Positions 17,336 to 24,649 of a stretch of DNA of 64,000 nt are shown here, in pieces. The stretch is from Candidatus Obscuribacterales bacterium (GTDB lineage Bacteria; Cyanobacteriota; Vampirovibrionia; Obscuribacterales; Obscuribacteraceae), in the NCBI GenBank assembly GCA_020050685.1, contig JAGVKG010000022.1, forward strand, positions 1 to 64,000, written 5' to 3'. Within the stretch, counting starts at the first letter, position 1. Each line of letters starts with the position of its first letter. Both the position numbers and the translations under genes were made by a program. The notes under the pieces were generated by a model that made no database searches, had not been told where the DNA came from, and saw nothing but the letters and a program-made list of their open reading frames with translations.

Positions 17336-18106
17336 TTAATAAACTCCAGTTACAGGCTTTCCTTTATTGCTGGCGATAAATTGATCAAGCTGGGAGCCAA
17401 CACGATCGAAAGCGTTGAATAGGGTTCTTGCTTGTTCGTTGGTGAATTCTCCATTTTTAGCGCCCTGGCGAAACTGGACTTCCGTAACCGCTACGTTGTC
17501 TAGCTGTTTTCTCAAGTCGTCGACTTGGGGGCGCGACAAAGTGCTGTGGGCTAGTGCAAGGGAGATCTTTCCTTCAAGCTCTGCTCTGCGCATGGCAATT
17601 ACATCAAGTTGGATAATTTCGCCATTGAAGACGACGAACCGACCATTACTCATAATTGGTATGAAGGGGAAGGCATATATTGCATTTAGCCTTTGACCAA
17701 CAACATCTAAACGTGCTGCAATAACAGCTATCTGCGACATTGGAATGGCGTCACCATACTTTCTAGCAGCAAGTTCTAATTGTGTAATTACGTCTAATTC
17801 GGTGCGCAGGTCATCAGCTTGTACTTGGGTTAGCTTGCCGGTCGCCATGCCTTCACCGATAACTTTTAAAAGTTCACGGCGTTTGGTATCGATGGTCGTA
17901 AAATACAGATCTGGCTTTACTGAAGTTGTCTTTATGGTTGTCGTTGTCACCGTGGTGCCAGCAATTGGAACAATTGCAGTCTCGCTTGTGCTGGTTGTTT
18001 GTTCGACAGTAACTGCGGTTTGAGCATTTGCTGGCAGAGCAAAGAAACAGAAGCCGACCGCTATCAACCAACATAATGTAGTTGAGAGGTTTCTTCTAAT
18101 AGACAT
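17336..18106 (-). CDS. Secreted protein with two helical repeats, unknown function
   Basis: 256 residues from the ATG at 18106, chosen because AAGGAG lies eight bases upstream; the open frame extends 39 codons further without support. A signal peptide (MSIRRNLSTTLCWLIAVGFCFFALPANAQ) leads to a Thr/Val-rich linker and two copies of a helical unit of about 45 residues. Each unit has the pattern RRxELxxxI...LTxxQxDDLRxxLD. The repeated unit ends around the Gln/Asp-Asp-Leu-Arg segment. No catalytic motif. Two motif sites (D and E) lie in its upstream region, shared with the divergent histidine-kinase-like gene. Confidence 0.75.
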   Translation of the reverse strand: MSIRRNLSTTLCWLIAVGFCFFALPANAQTAVTVEQTTSTSETAIVPIAGTTVTTTTIKTTSVKPDLYFTTIDTKRRELLKVIGEGMATGKLTQVQADDLRTELDVITQLELAARKYGDAIPMSQIAVIAARLDVVGQRLNAIYAFPFIPIMSNGRFVVFNGEIIQLDVIAMRRAELEGKISLALAHSTLSRPQVDDLRKQLDNVAVTEVQFRQGAKNGEFTNEQARTLFNAFDRVGSQLDQFIASNKGKPVTGVY

Positions 18107-18185
18107 ATTGAATCTCCTTAAAATTAGTATTGGTCGGCGTCGAATCGGTATATTGCCGCGCTTACTATAAGTATTTGTGAGATGT

Positions 18186-18201
18186 GTTAAAACTGGGTGA
18201 A
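18186..18201 (-). promoter_or_regulatory. TTCACC-N4-TTTAAC motif, site D
   Basis: Minus strand reads TTCACCCAGTTTTAAC, identical to site A (16 of 16). It lies 80 bases upstream of the secreted-repeat gene and in the same orientation as that gene. Confidence 0.6.
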
Positions 18202-18284
18202 TATTGACTTGTGTGTCAATCAAAAGACATAATCAGAACCATCGTGTCCTGTGCTTGATCAAGTCAGCAATCGTTTTGCTTTGG

Positions 18285-18300
18285 TTCACCGGACTTTAAC
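18285..18300 (+). promoter_or_regulatory. TTCACC-N4-TTTAAC motif, site E
   Basis: TTCACCGGACTTTAAC, identical to site B. It lies 60 bases upstream of the histidine-kinase-like gene and in its orientation. Confidence 0.6.
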
Positions 18301-18359
18301 ATTGGACGCCCATAATGACAATATATAAGTACTGGATTCGGCACCCCGGTGGTTGACTG

Positions 18360-19085
18360 ATGAATGATTCAATTTTGGTTATGTTATCTAACTCCTGGAA
18401 GCGTCTTTCTTGGTTGAAACCGGAAGAAACGCCAGTTACAACGTTAACGGCATTTGTGCAAGACTTCGAGCATGAGATGTTGTCCGTGATGACGGCGCTT
18501 CAAGCTAATGTCGATTTATTGCGTGATGAACTGGTGCTGGGTAGAATGCCCATAGATCGCTTCATGATTGTGTACCGAGCGATTGATAGGCTTATTGAAG
18601 ATACTGCTACTTTGTCCGCTGTCTCCGAGCTGGCAAATGCGCCACGTTCCAAGCAGAAACTAATGTTGGAAGAACTAATGCAGGACATTGCAGCGGAAAC
18701 GCAAACGGTGTTTAATACAAGTCAAGTATCGCTTTCTTGCAATATCGCTAGTGGCACAACTATCATCGGCAATGTTGTTCCGCTGAAAGTGATGCTCACA
18801 GGGTTGGTCTTGAGCGTACTTTATAAGTGTCATAAGCTGGACACCCTGAAGATTGTCGGGTCTCATTCCAAGAATCGCGTTAGCTTATCGTTCGATAGCG
18901 GTCAGGATACTGACGATGCTATATTCAAACCGTGGCGACTTGGAAATCTACGCTCAGTCCCTATGAACGGTGATGGCATTAGCTTATCGATGGTTGATGC
19001 TATGGCCAAATTGCACGATGGTCAATTGAGCGTGAGCACCTTTTCAGATGAGAGGCAAGGTTACAGATTGATCTTCAAAGTGTAG
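18360..19085 (+). CDS. Soluble, degenerate histidine-kinase-like protein
   Basis: A 241-residue protein with no membrane segment and no sensor domain. Residues about 30-75 resemble a HisKA dimerisation helix with His38 in FVQDFEHEML. The C-terminal part resembles a HATPase_c domain: a late GDGISLSMVDAMAKLHDGQLSV segment matches the G2 box and following helix. However, the N-box Asn is missing (MLTGLVLSVLYK where NLLxNA is expected) and the DxGxG box is poor (FDSGQDTDD). ATP binding is therefore doubtful. It may be a pseudokinase, phosphotransfer protein or scaffold. The response-regulator gene follows on the same strand. Confidence 0.7.
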   Translation: MNDSILVMLSNSWKRLSWLKPEETPVTTLTAFVQDFEHEMLSVMTALQANVDLLRDELVLGRMPIDRFMIVYRAIDRLIEDTATLSAVSELANAPRSKQKLMLEELMQDIAAETQTVFNTSQVSLSCNIASGTTIIGNVVPLKVMLTGLVLSVLYKCHKLDTLKIVGSHSKNRVSLSFDSGQDTDDAIFKPWRLGNLRSVPMNGDGISLSMVDAMAKLHDGQLSVSTFSDERQGYRLIFKV

Positions 19086-19107
19086 TTGTTGCAGCAAATG
19101 AGGAAGT

Positions 19108-19123
19108 GTTACAACTAGGTGAA
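19108..19123 (-). promoter_or_regulatory. TTCACC-N4-TTTAAC motif, site F
   Basis: Minus strand reads TTCACCTAGTTGTAAC (one mismatch in the second hexamer). It lies in the 278-base gap upstream of the response-regulator gene, just after the kinase-like gene. I see no other feature in that gap. Confidence 0.45.
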
Positions 19124-19363
19124 ATCTTTCCTCCGTGTTATCGTTACAATTCGACTTGTGCCACTTATGCTGTGAAGTCGGTGTAGGCTCACCTCTGCAG
19201 TATTTAGCCAGTTCGATCGGCAGACTGAGCCTGTTTTATAGTTCGTAACGTGGGTATGATCCTAGTAGATAAGGCGATTTATGCGCCGAAGTTATCGGGC
19301 AGTAGTTTCAGAGCTGCCGCTAATCACCTCGTCTTACTGCAACGACGGAGTGAACGCTGAATC

Positions 19364-20038
19364 ATGGCCAGACTGCTACTTAGTGAAACACAGGAAGATC
19401 TAGCCAAGGCAATGGTAGATTACCTGACTATTGATGGCTACACTGTGACGCTAGTGGATAATGGTCTTAGAGTATTTGAGTGTCTAAATAACTATCAATA
19501 CGATGTAATCGTACTCGAAACTGCCTTGCCGGGTCTCGACGGAATAAGCGTCGTTCGCAACTATCGATCTGCAAGAGGCACAACACCAATTTTGCTGATG
19601 GCTGGTAGGCAATCGTCGGATGAATTGCAGTGCGGTCTTGATGCCGGAGCTGATGCATTTTTAGTAAAACCATTTCAGTTGGCTGATCTTTCCGCATACT
19701 TGAGGGCTTTGTTGAGAAGACCAGCCCTTAGGAGTGAACGGGTGCTTATTTCAGGTAATGTAGCCGTTGATACTGAAGCGGGTACGGTAACCAGAAATGA
19801 TGCGCCAGTACACCTGCACCCTATGGAGTTCAAGTTATTGCAATTTCTGTTGAGGCATCCCAACCAAGTATTCAATGTAAATGCACTGTTTGAGCGTGTT
19901 TGGCAGAAAAACATCGGCGGAATGGATACAACAGTAAGGACCCATGTCAGAACGTTGCGTCAAAAGATTGATTCAACTGGAAATTCGTCAATTATTACCA
20001 CCGTTAGAGGTCTCGGTTATAAGGTCGTGGACCGCTAG
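19364..20038 (+). CDS. OmpR-family response regulator with atypical receiver
   Basis: A 224-residue receiver plus winged-helix regulator. The receiver (about 1-118) keeps the Lys in FLVKPF but has Glu in place of the phosphoacceptor Asp: VIVLETALPGLDG aligns with the usual IILDxxLPGxDG. The acidic pair near the N-terminus is also reduced (LLLSETQEDL). The C-terminal DNA-binding domain (about 130-224) is well conserved (HPMEFKLLQFLLRHPNQVF... TVRGLGYKVV). Regulators of this family bind tandem direct repeats, which fits the TTCACC-N4-TTTAAC sites nearby. Asp-to-Glu changes can mimic phosphorylation, so constitutive activity is possible. This is inference. Confidence 0.9.
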   Translation: MARLLLSETQEDLAKAMVDYLTIDGYTVTLVDNGLRVFECLNNYQYDVIVLETALPGLDGISVVRNYRSARGTTPILLMAGRQSSDELQCGLDAGADAFLVKPFQLADLSAYLRALLRRPALRSERVLISGNVAVDTEAGTVTRNDAPVHLHPMEFKLLQFLLRHPNQVFNVNALFERVWQKNIGGMDTTVRTHVRTLRQKIDSTGNSSIITTVRGLGYKVVDR

Positions 20039-20217
20039 CGAAAATTCCTAGCTACTTAAACGTCTTAATAATTCCAACGTTATCGGACCGACAATACCTG
20101 CCTGCCAAAATTATTTTCCCAACTTGTAGTTATCAAGAGGGATATAGTCAAGAGGACTGCGGGCATATCTTGGAAAGCCAAGGCAGGCCAGTCCAGTTCA
20201 GAGGTTCGGAAACCCAA

Positions 20218-21240
20218 ATGGTAAGCGCCCCCTCAATAAATATCAGCAACAAGTCAGCCGGTGCATCTGGTCTGGCCATTCAGGCCGTTAATCTGACAAA
20301 AAAGTTTGGCACGCGCACTTCAGTCGACCACCTTTCATTTTCTGTCCGGCAAGGAGAGTTGTATGCGCTTTTGGGCGACAACGGCGCCGGCAAAACTACG
20401 ACTATCAATATGCTTACGACACTTCTCAGTCCGACTGAGGGCGAGTTTTTCATCGCCGGCCACAACGGCATGAAAGAATCTGAAAAGTGCAAGGATGCCT
20501 TTGGCGTAGTCTCGCAAGACGTGGCAATTTACCAAGAATTGACGGCATACGAAAACTTGGCTTTCATTGCCGAATTATACGGAGTGCCAAAAGCAGAAGC
20601 ACAAAAACGCATTGTCCATTTACTTGTACAAGCAGGGCTAGCCGATCGCGCACATGATCAAGCCGGCGAATTTTCAACCGGCATGCAACGCAAACTTTCC
20701 ATTGCTTGTGCAGTGTTGCACACACCACCGGTTTTATTTATGGACGAACCAACTGTCGGACTTGACCCCGTTTCCCGCCGCCATATCTGGGAAATGTTGC
20801 AAGAGCTCAGAGAACAAGGCGTGACAATTTTGCTTACCACTCACTATTTAGAAGAAGCAGAATTGTTAGCCGATCGCATTGGTATCATCCGCCGCGGCAA
20901 GCTTGTTATGGAAGGCACAATTGATCAACTGAGACAAAAGATTCAAGCCATCCGCTCAGTCTCCATTGATCTTTCAAGAACATACGACGACGCCGATCTG
21001 AAAGCCAAAATCGAAAAAATGAAGAGGCGTGTGGCAACGGAAATCACTTTTGATCCACTGCGCAATACCTTGTTTTTTGCCCAACCAAAATTCATGCCGC
21101 TGATTCAATTCATGGAGCAAGTGGTGGCATGGTTGGCAGAAGAAAATCTCTCTTTCGACAAATTCTCTACCTGCGAACCAAGTTTGGAAGAAGTCTTCAT
21201 CGCCGTAACCAGCAAGGATACGGACACATCAAGCCAATAA
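20218..21240 (+). CDS. ABC transporter ATP-binding protein (DrrA type)
   Basis: 340 residues from the ATG at 20218; a TTG 16 codons upstream is an alternative. Walker A is GDNGAGKTT, the signature is STGMQRKLS and Walker B is VLFMDEPTVGLDP, with the H-loop His in LLTTHYLEEAE. The C-terminal extension is typical of DrrA/CcmA-type exporters. It powers the permease whose start lies five bases after its stop. The pair begins a run of co-directional genes that continues with a MlaC-like carrier, RND adaptor and RND pump. The substrate is not predictable from sequence. Confidence 0.9.
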   Translation: MVSAPSINISNKSAGASGLAIQAVNLTKKFGTRTSVDHLSFSVRQGELYALLGDNGAGKTTTINMLTTLLSPTEGEFFIAGHNGMKESEKCKDAFGVVSQDVAIYQELTAYENLAFIAELYGVPKAEAQKRIVHLLVQAGLADRAHDQAGEFSTGMQRKLSIACAVLHTPPVLFMDEPTVGLDPVSRRHIWEMLQELREQGVTILLTTHYLEEAELLADRIGIIRRGKLVMEGTIDQLRQKIQAIRSVSIDLSRTYDDADLKAKIEKMKRRVATEITFDPLRNTLFFAQPKFMPLIQFMEQVVAWLAEENLSFDKFSTCEPSLEEVFIAVTSKDTDTSSQ

Positions 21241-21245
21241 AAATC

Positions 21246-22289
21246 ATGCACCAAATTCTTGCCATTATCAATAAAGACATCATTGCTTGGACTCGCCGCC
21301 CACTTTATTTCATTGCCTCAATCATGCTTTCTATTTTGATCATTTGGGCAGTAGGCAACACTATTGCTGGCGTTGGCACAATTCCTTTCGGTCTTTATGA
21401 TCCGGCAGGAATTTCCGAGCTATCTCAACATCTAACCGACTCCAATCGCTTTGTCGTTACGACCTACGAAGATTTGGATAAAGCCAAACACGATTTAGCT
21501 TCAGGAAAAATTGCCGTTCTGGCTAATGTTTCTCAAGATCCATTAGAAGATTCGGTCCAGATTGTCACCGAGGGACACAATCCGCTTGTCGACATACAAA
21601 TTTCCACCGGCATTCTTGCCGTGCTGACTCAAAGAGCCAAAGAGCTCAGCTTGCCCTTGCATTCTGCCGCACTCTTTCCTGTGACATTTTCTGTTCGCGA
21701 TTACGTCACACCTGGACTGGTAGCTTATTTATGTTATGTCGTCGCCTGCATGAACTTAGGTTTTTCATGGATTTATGAATGGATGGAAAAAACCTACAGG
21801 CAAATTATTTTGGCGCCGCGAGGATTGCGCGCCGCCATCGTGGCAAAAACTTTCACCGTCACCGTCGAGGCATCCGTCGTGCTCTGGCTAGCCTTGTGCA
21901 TAACCTCGCCTCTAGTCGGCTTTACTCTCGGCTCAAACTTTCTTATGCTCGTCGGCTTTACCTTGTTGTCCATGTTCTGTTTCACCTGCATTGGATTGGG
22001 TGCTGCTTGCGTGCTGAGAACAATTCGCATTTACACAATGACGGTTTCCATCGCTGGTGTTGCCCTAATGTTCGTCTCGGGCGTAATTTATCCGGTCGAA
22101 GCCATGCCGCACTGGGAACAAATGATTGCCTATTCCCTTCCTATGTACTATTCCGCCGATGCCTTTAAAGGAGCCATTCTTGCTACACCAGCAGACTACG
22201 TGCGCGATATGTTGATTTTATCCGCCTGGGCTTGCGCCGGCTTGACAATAGCGGCTATTCTCTTAAATAGACGCCGAGCGACACTCTAG
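21246..22289 (+). CDS. ABC-2 type transporter permease
   Basis: 347 residues from the ATG at 21246; the frame is open further upstream but overlaps the ATPase gene. One N-terminal membrane helix (LYFIASIMLSILIIWAVGNTIAG) is followed by a soluble loop of about 130 residues. A C-terminal bundle of five or six helices (from about residue 155) includes the conserved VSGVIYPVEAMPHWEQ segment typical of ABC-2 permeases. It should pair with the preceding ATPase in the inner membrane and export a drug, lipid or polysaccharide-like substrate. Confidence 0.88.
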   Translation: MHQILAIINKDIIAWTRRPLYFIASIMLSILIIWAVGNTIAGVGTIPFGLYDPAGISELSQHLTDSNRFVVTTYEDLDKAKHDLASGKIAVLANVSQDPLEDSVQIVTEGHNPLVDIQISTGILAVLTQRAKELSLPLHSAALFPVTFSVRDYVTPGLVAYLCYVVACMNLGFSWIYEWMEKTYRQIILAPRGLRAAIVAKTFTVTVEASVVLWLALCITSPLVGFTLGSNFLMLVGFTLLSMFCFTCIGLGAACVLRTIRIYTMTVSIAGVALMFVSGVIYPVEAMPHWEQMIAYSLPMYYSADAFKGAILATPADYVRDMLILSAWACAGLTIAAILLNRRRATL

Positions 22290-22307
22290 ATTAAACGAGG
22301 TCACCAG

Positions 22308-22928
22308 ATGTTCGGACCGAAACCGCTCAAGATTGCCATATGCTTATTGCTAGTTAGCGCCTGGACACTGCCACCGCTTTATGCACAAAGTGGCAAGCAG
22401 GTCGTGCAAGAGGTTGTCACTTTACTTTCTGCACCACCAAATAGAAATGGCTCGCAACGATCGATATATGAGGCGGTCAACCGCCACATGAACTATGAGG
22501 ACATGTGCGCCAATCTGCTCACCTCAAAAGAATGGGAGAAATTGCCTGCCGCCAAAAAGCAGCGCATTCAAACCATGGTGCAAAAACTAATTGAGAAGCG
22601 ATACTATCCGCGGTGGCAAAAGTTATTTTCCAAAGGCAAAATTGCCTTTGTGGGCGAGGCAGAAGCCCGACAAGACGTATACGTCAAGACTCACTTGACC
22701 ATAGGCAAGAAGGAAAGTCAGATTGTCTGGCATTTGCGCCCAAAACTTGGTGAAATGACCATATTAAGCCTGGCAGTCGGACGCAAGGATTTGCTTGCCT
22801 CCATGACTACACGTTTCCAAAGACACCTGAAAGAGGACGGCATAGACGGGGTGATTGTTTGGCTGAGAGATAAACTTGATGAAGAAGAAGTCCACGCTTC
22901 CGGGCCGACGTCGTCGGAACTGAAGTGA
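22308..22928 (+). CDS. MlaC/Ttg2D-like periplasmic phospholipid-binding protein
   Basis: A 206-residue protein with a signal peptide (KIAICLLLVSAWTLPPLYAQ). The rest resembles the MlaC fold: helical N-terminal half with NYEDMCANLLTSKEWEKLP and then YPRWQKLFSKGKIAFVGEAE, followed by beta strands. MlaC carries phospholipids between membranes. In this locus it follows an ABC-2 exporter rather than MlaFED, 18 bases after the permease stop, with GAGG before the start. A role in carrying a lipid handed over by the ABC pair is plausible. The family call is made from sequence pattern only. Confidence 0.75.
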   Translation: MFGPKPLKIAICLLLVSAWTLPPLYAQSGKQVVQEVVTLLSAPPNRNGSQRSIYEAVNRHMNYEDMCANLLTSKEWEKLPAAKKQRIQTMVQKLIEKRYYPRWQKLFSKGKIAFVGEAEARQDVYVKTHLTIGKKESQIVWHLRPKLGEMTILSLAVGRKDLLASMTTRFQRHLKEDGIDGVIVWLRDKLDEEEVHASGPTSSELK

Positions 22929-22995
22929 TTCACCCATGTATAAACTATAATAAGCAGTGGCATCGCTTACTACAAACGACTTACAAATTTGACTT

Positions 22996-24639
22996 TTGGA
23001 CGTTCGCTTGATCAGACAAGATACATGCAAAAACATCTTCCTTGCAGCAAGCTGCATTTTGACTCTTTTGCCTTTAGTTGCAAGTGCTCAAGTTCTGGCT
23101 CAATCGGAGCGTGGTTCTTATTTAGGTGTTGAACCTTCCGGGCAAACAGCCGAGGTAATTCCGCTTTCCTCACTTGGCAGGGCCTCAATTGGCTTGCAAG
23201 TGGCGCCGGTCAAACGCGAGCCGCTACCTTTACAAATTGCCACAACCGGCAAGATTGAAGCGGTGCCAACCAGAGTTTATTATCAACACGCCTTGCTAAC
23301 TGGACGGGTTATCCAAGTTTTAGTCACGCCTGGTCAGTACGTCGAAGCAGGCAAAGCGCTCGTGCTGATTGATAGCCCGGAAATTAATCAATTAGCGGCC
23401 GAGACTTTGCAAATCAAAGCGCAATTAGAGGCGGACATTGCCCAACAAAAGGCACAATTGGATGCAGAAATTAAACAAGCGGCAACTGACGTGAATTTGT
23501 GGGAGGCTAATGCCAAACGCGATAAGGGTTTGTTCGACGAAGGCATTGGTTCACAAAAGGCATGGCAACAATCAAATGCGCAACAAATTCTTTCTCAATC
23601 AAAGTTGAGTGCCTTAAAAACCAAACGAGATCTGACGCTCAAGGCCTTGAAAATCAAACTCGACCTGACCTTTGACTCGCTTTCGCATCGTTTAGCTCAA
23701 CTCGGTGTGTCACCAAAAGAATTTTCTAAAATGATTGCTCGCCAGCACACAATATTAGTTGTGCCGGTTACTAGCGCACGCGCTGGTGTGGTTACGGATT
23801 TGAAGGCCTCCGCCGGTCAATCAATTAGTCCTAACGATATGCTTTGCCGCATCGCAGACTTGAGACAAGTCTGGGCGACTGCTGATATCTACGAAGACGA
23901 TATGGCCCGCATCAAAGTCGGGCAAAAAGTTCTGGTTAAAGTTGCCGCCTTGCCGGAATCAGAATTTTCCGGCACCTTAACTTACATAGGCGCACAAGTA
24001 GATCCACAAACACGCACATTGCCTGTGCGAGCCGAGTTGGCCAATCCAGAAGAAAGACTCAAGCCGGACATGTTTGCCGATCTCTTTGTCCAAACTACCG
24101 ATCCAATTCCAGCAATTCTTTTACCCCAAGATGCCGTGATTCTTCGGCAAGGACATCACGAAGCATTTGTTGAAGTCAAGGGAGGCTTTCGTCCAACCAT
24201 CGTACAAGTGGGCAGAACCTTTGGCGACAAAGTAGAAATCGTCAAAGGACTGCAGCCTGGCGATCCGGTAGTGATGCGCGGCGCATTCCAACTAGAAGCA
24301 GAAACTCTTAAGTCACACGGCAACGCTGAGCTTTTTGTGCAAGCCACAGAAGGTGAACGCTCCATGCCTGGCAGCAAAGAGCCGGAGGAACAAGAGAATA
24401 AAAATCCCGGTATGAGCACGAGCCCGCTGCTCTTAATCGTGATTGTTATTTTGGCATTTGTCTTCGGCTTTATTGTCAGCACGCTTTGGCGGCGTCCAAC
24501 AAAAGTTACTGCCCCAAATAGCACAAGCGAAAGTTATTCTGCCAATCTATCGCCCGATGACAGCACCAGTCACACGGGCACTGAGCGTACTGGTGGCACC
24601 ATAACAACGCGATCAAACAATCCGCAGTCCGGCAGTTGA
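22996..24639 (+). CDS. RND efflux periplasmic adaptor (CzcB/CusB-type MFP)
   Basis: 547 residues from a TTG (a second TTG lies four codons in; the true start is uncertain). A signal peptide (about 12-35) leads to the lipoyl/barrel-sandwich motif (GRVIQVLVTPGQYVEAGKAL), a long alpha-helical hairpin rich in Gln/Lys (about 140-235) and a beta-barrel (ATADIYEDDMARIKVGQ). The membrane-proximal domain ends near residue 450. Unusually, a transmembrane helix (about 472-495, LLLIVIVILAFVFGFIVSTL) and a Ser/Thr-rich tail follow. It links the downstream pump to an outer-membrane channel that is not encoded in this window. Confidence 0.88.
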   Translation: MDVRLIRQDTCKNIFLAASCILTLLPLVASAQVLAQSERGSYLGVEPSGQTAEVIPLSSLGRASIGLQVAPVKREPLPLQIATTGKIEAVPTRVYYQHALLTGRVIQVLVTPGQYVEAGKALVLIDSPEINQLAAETLQIKAQLEADIAQQKAQLDAEIKQAATDVNLWEANAKRDKGLFDEGIGSQKAWQQSNAQQILSQSKLSALKTKRDLTLKALKIKLDLTFDSLSHRLAQLGVSPKEFSKMIARQHTILVVPVTSARAGVVTDLKASAGQSISPNDMLCRIADLRQVWATADIYEDDMARIKVGQKVLVKVAALPESEFSGTLTYIGAQVDPQTRTLPVRAELANPEERLKPDMFADLFVQTTDPIPAILLPQDAVILRQGHHEAFVEVKGGFRPTIVQVGRTFGDKVEIVKGLQPGDPVVMRGAFQLEAETLKSHGNAELFVQATEGERSMPGSKEPEEQENKNPGMSTSPLLLIVIVILAFVFGFIVSTLWRRPTKVTAPNSTSESYSANLSPDDSTSHTGTERTGGTITTRSNNPQSGS

Positions 24640-24649
24640 GGCAATTTCG

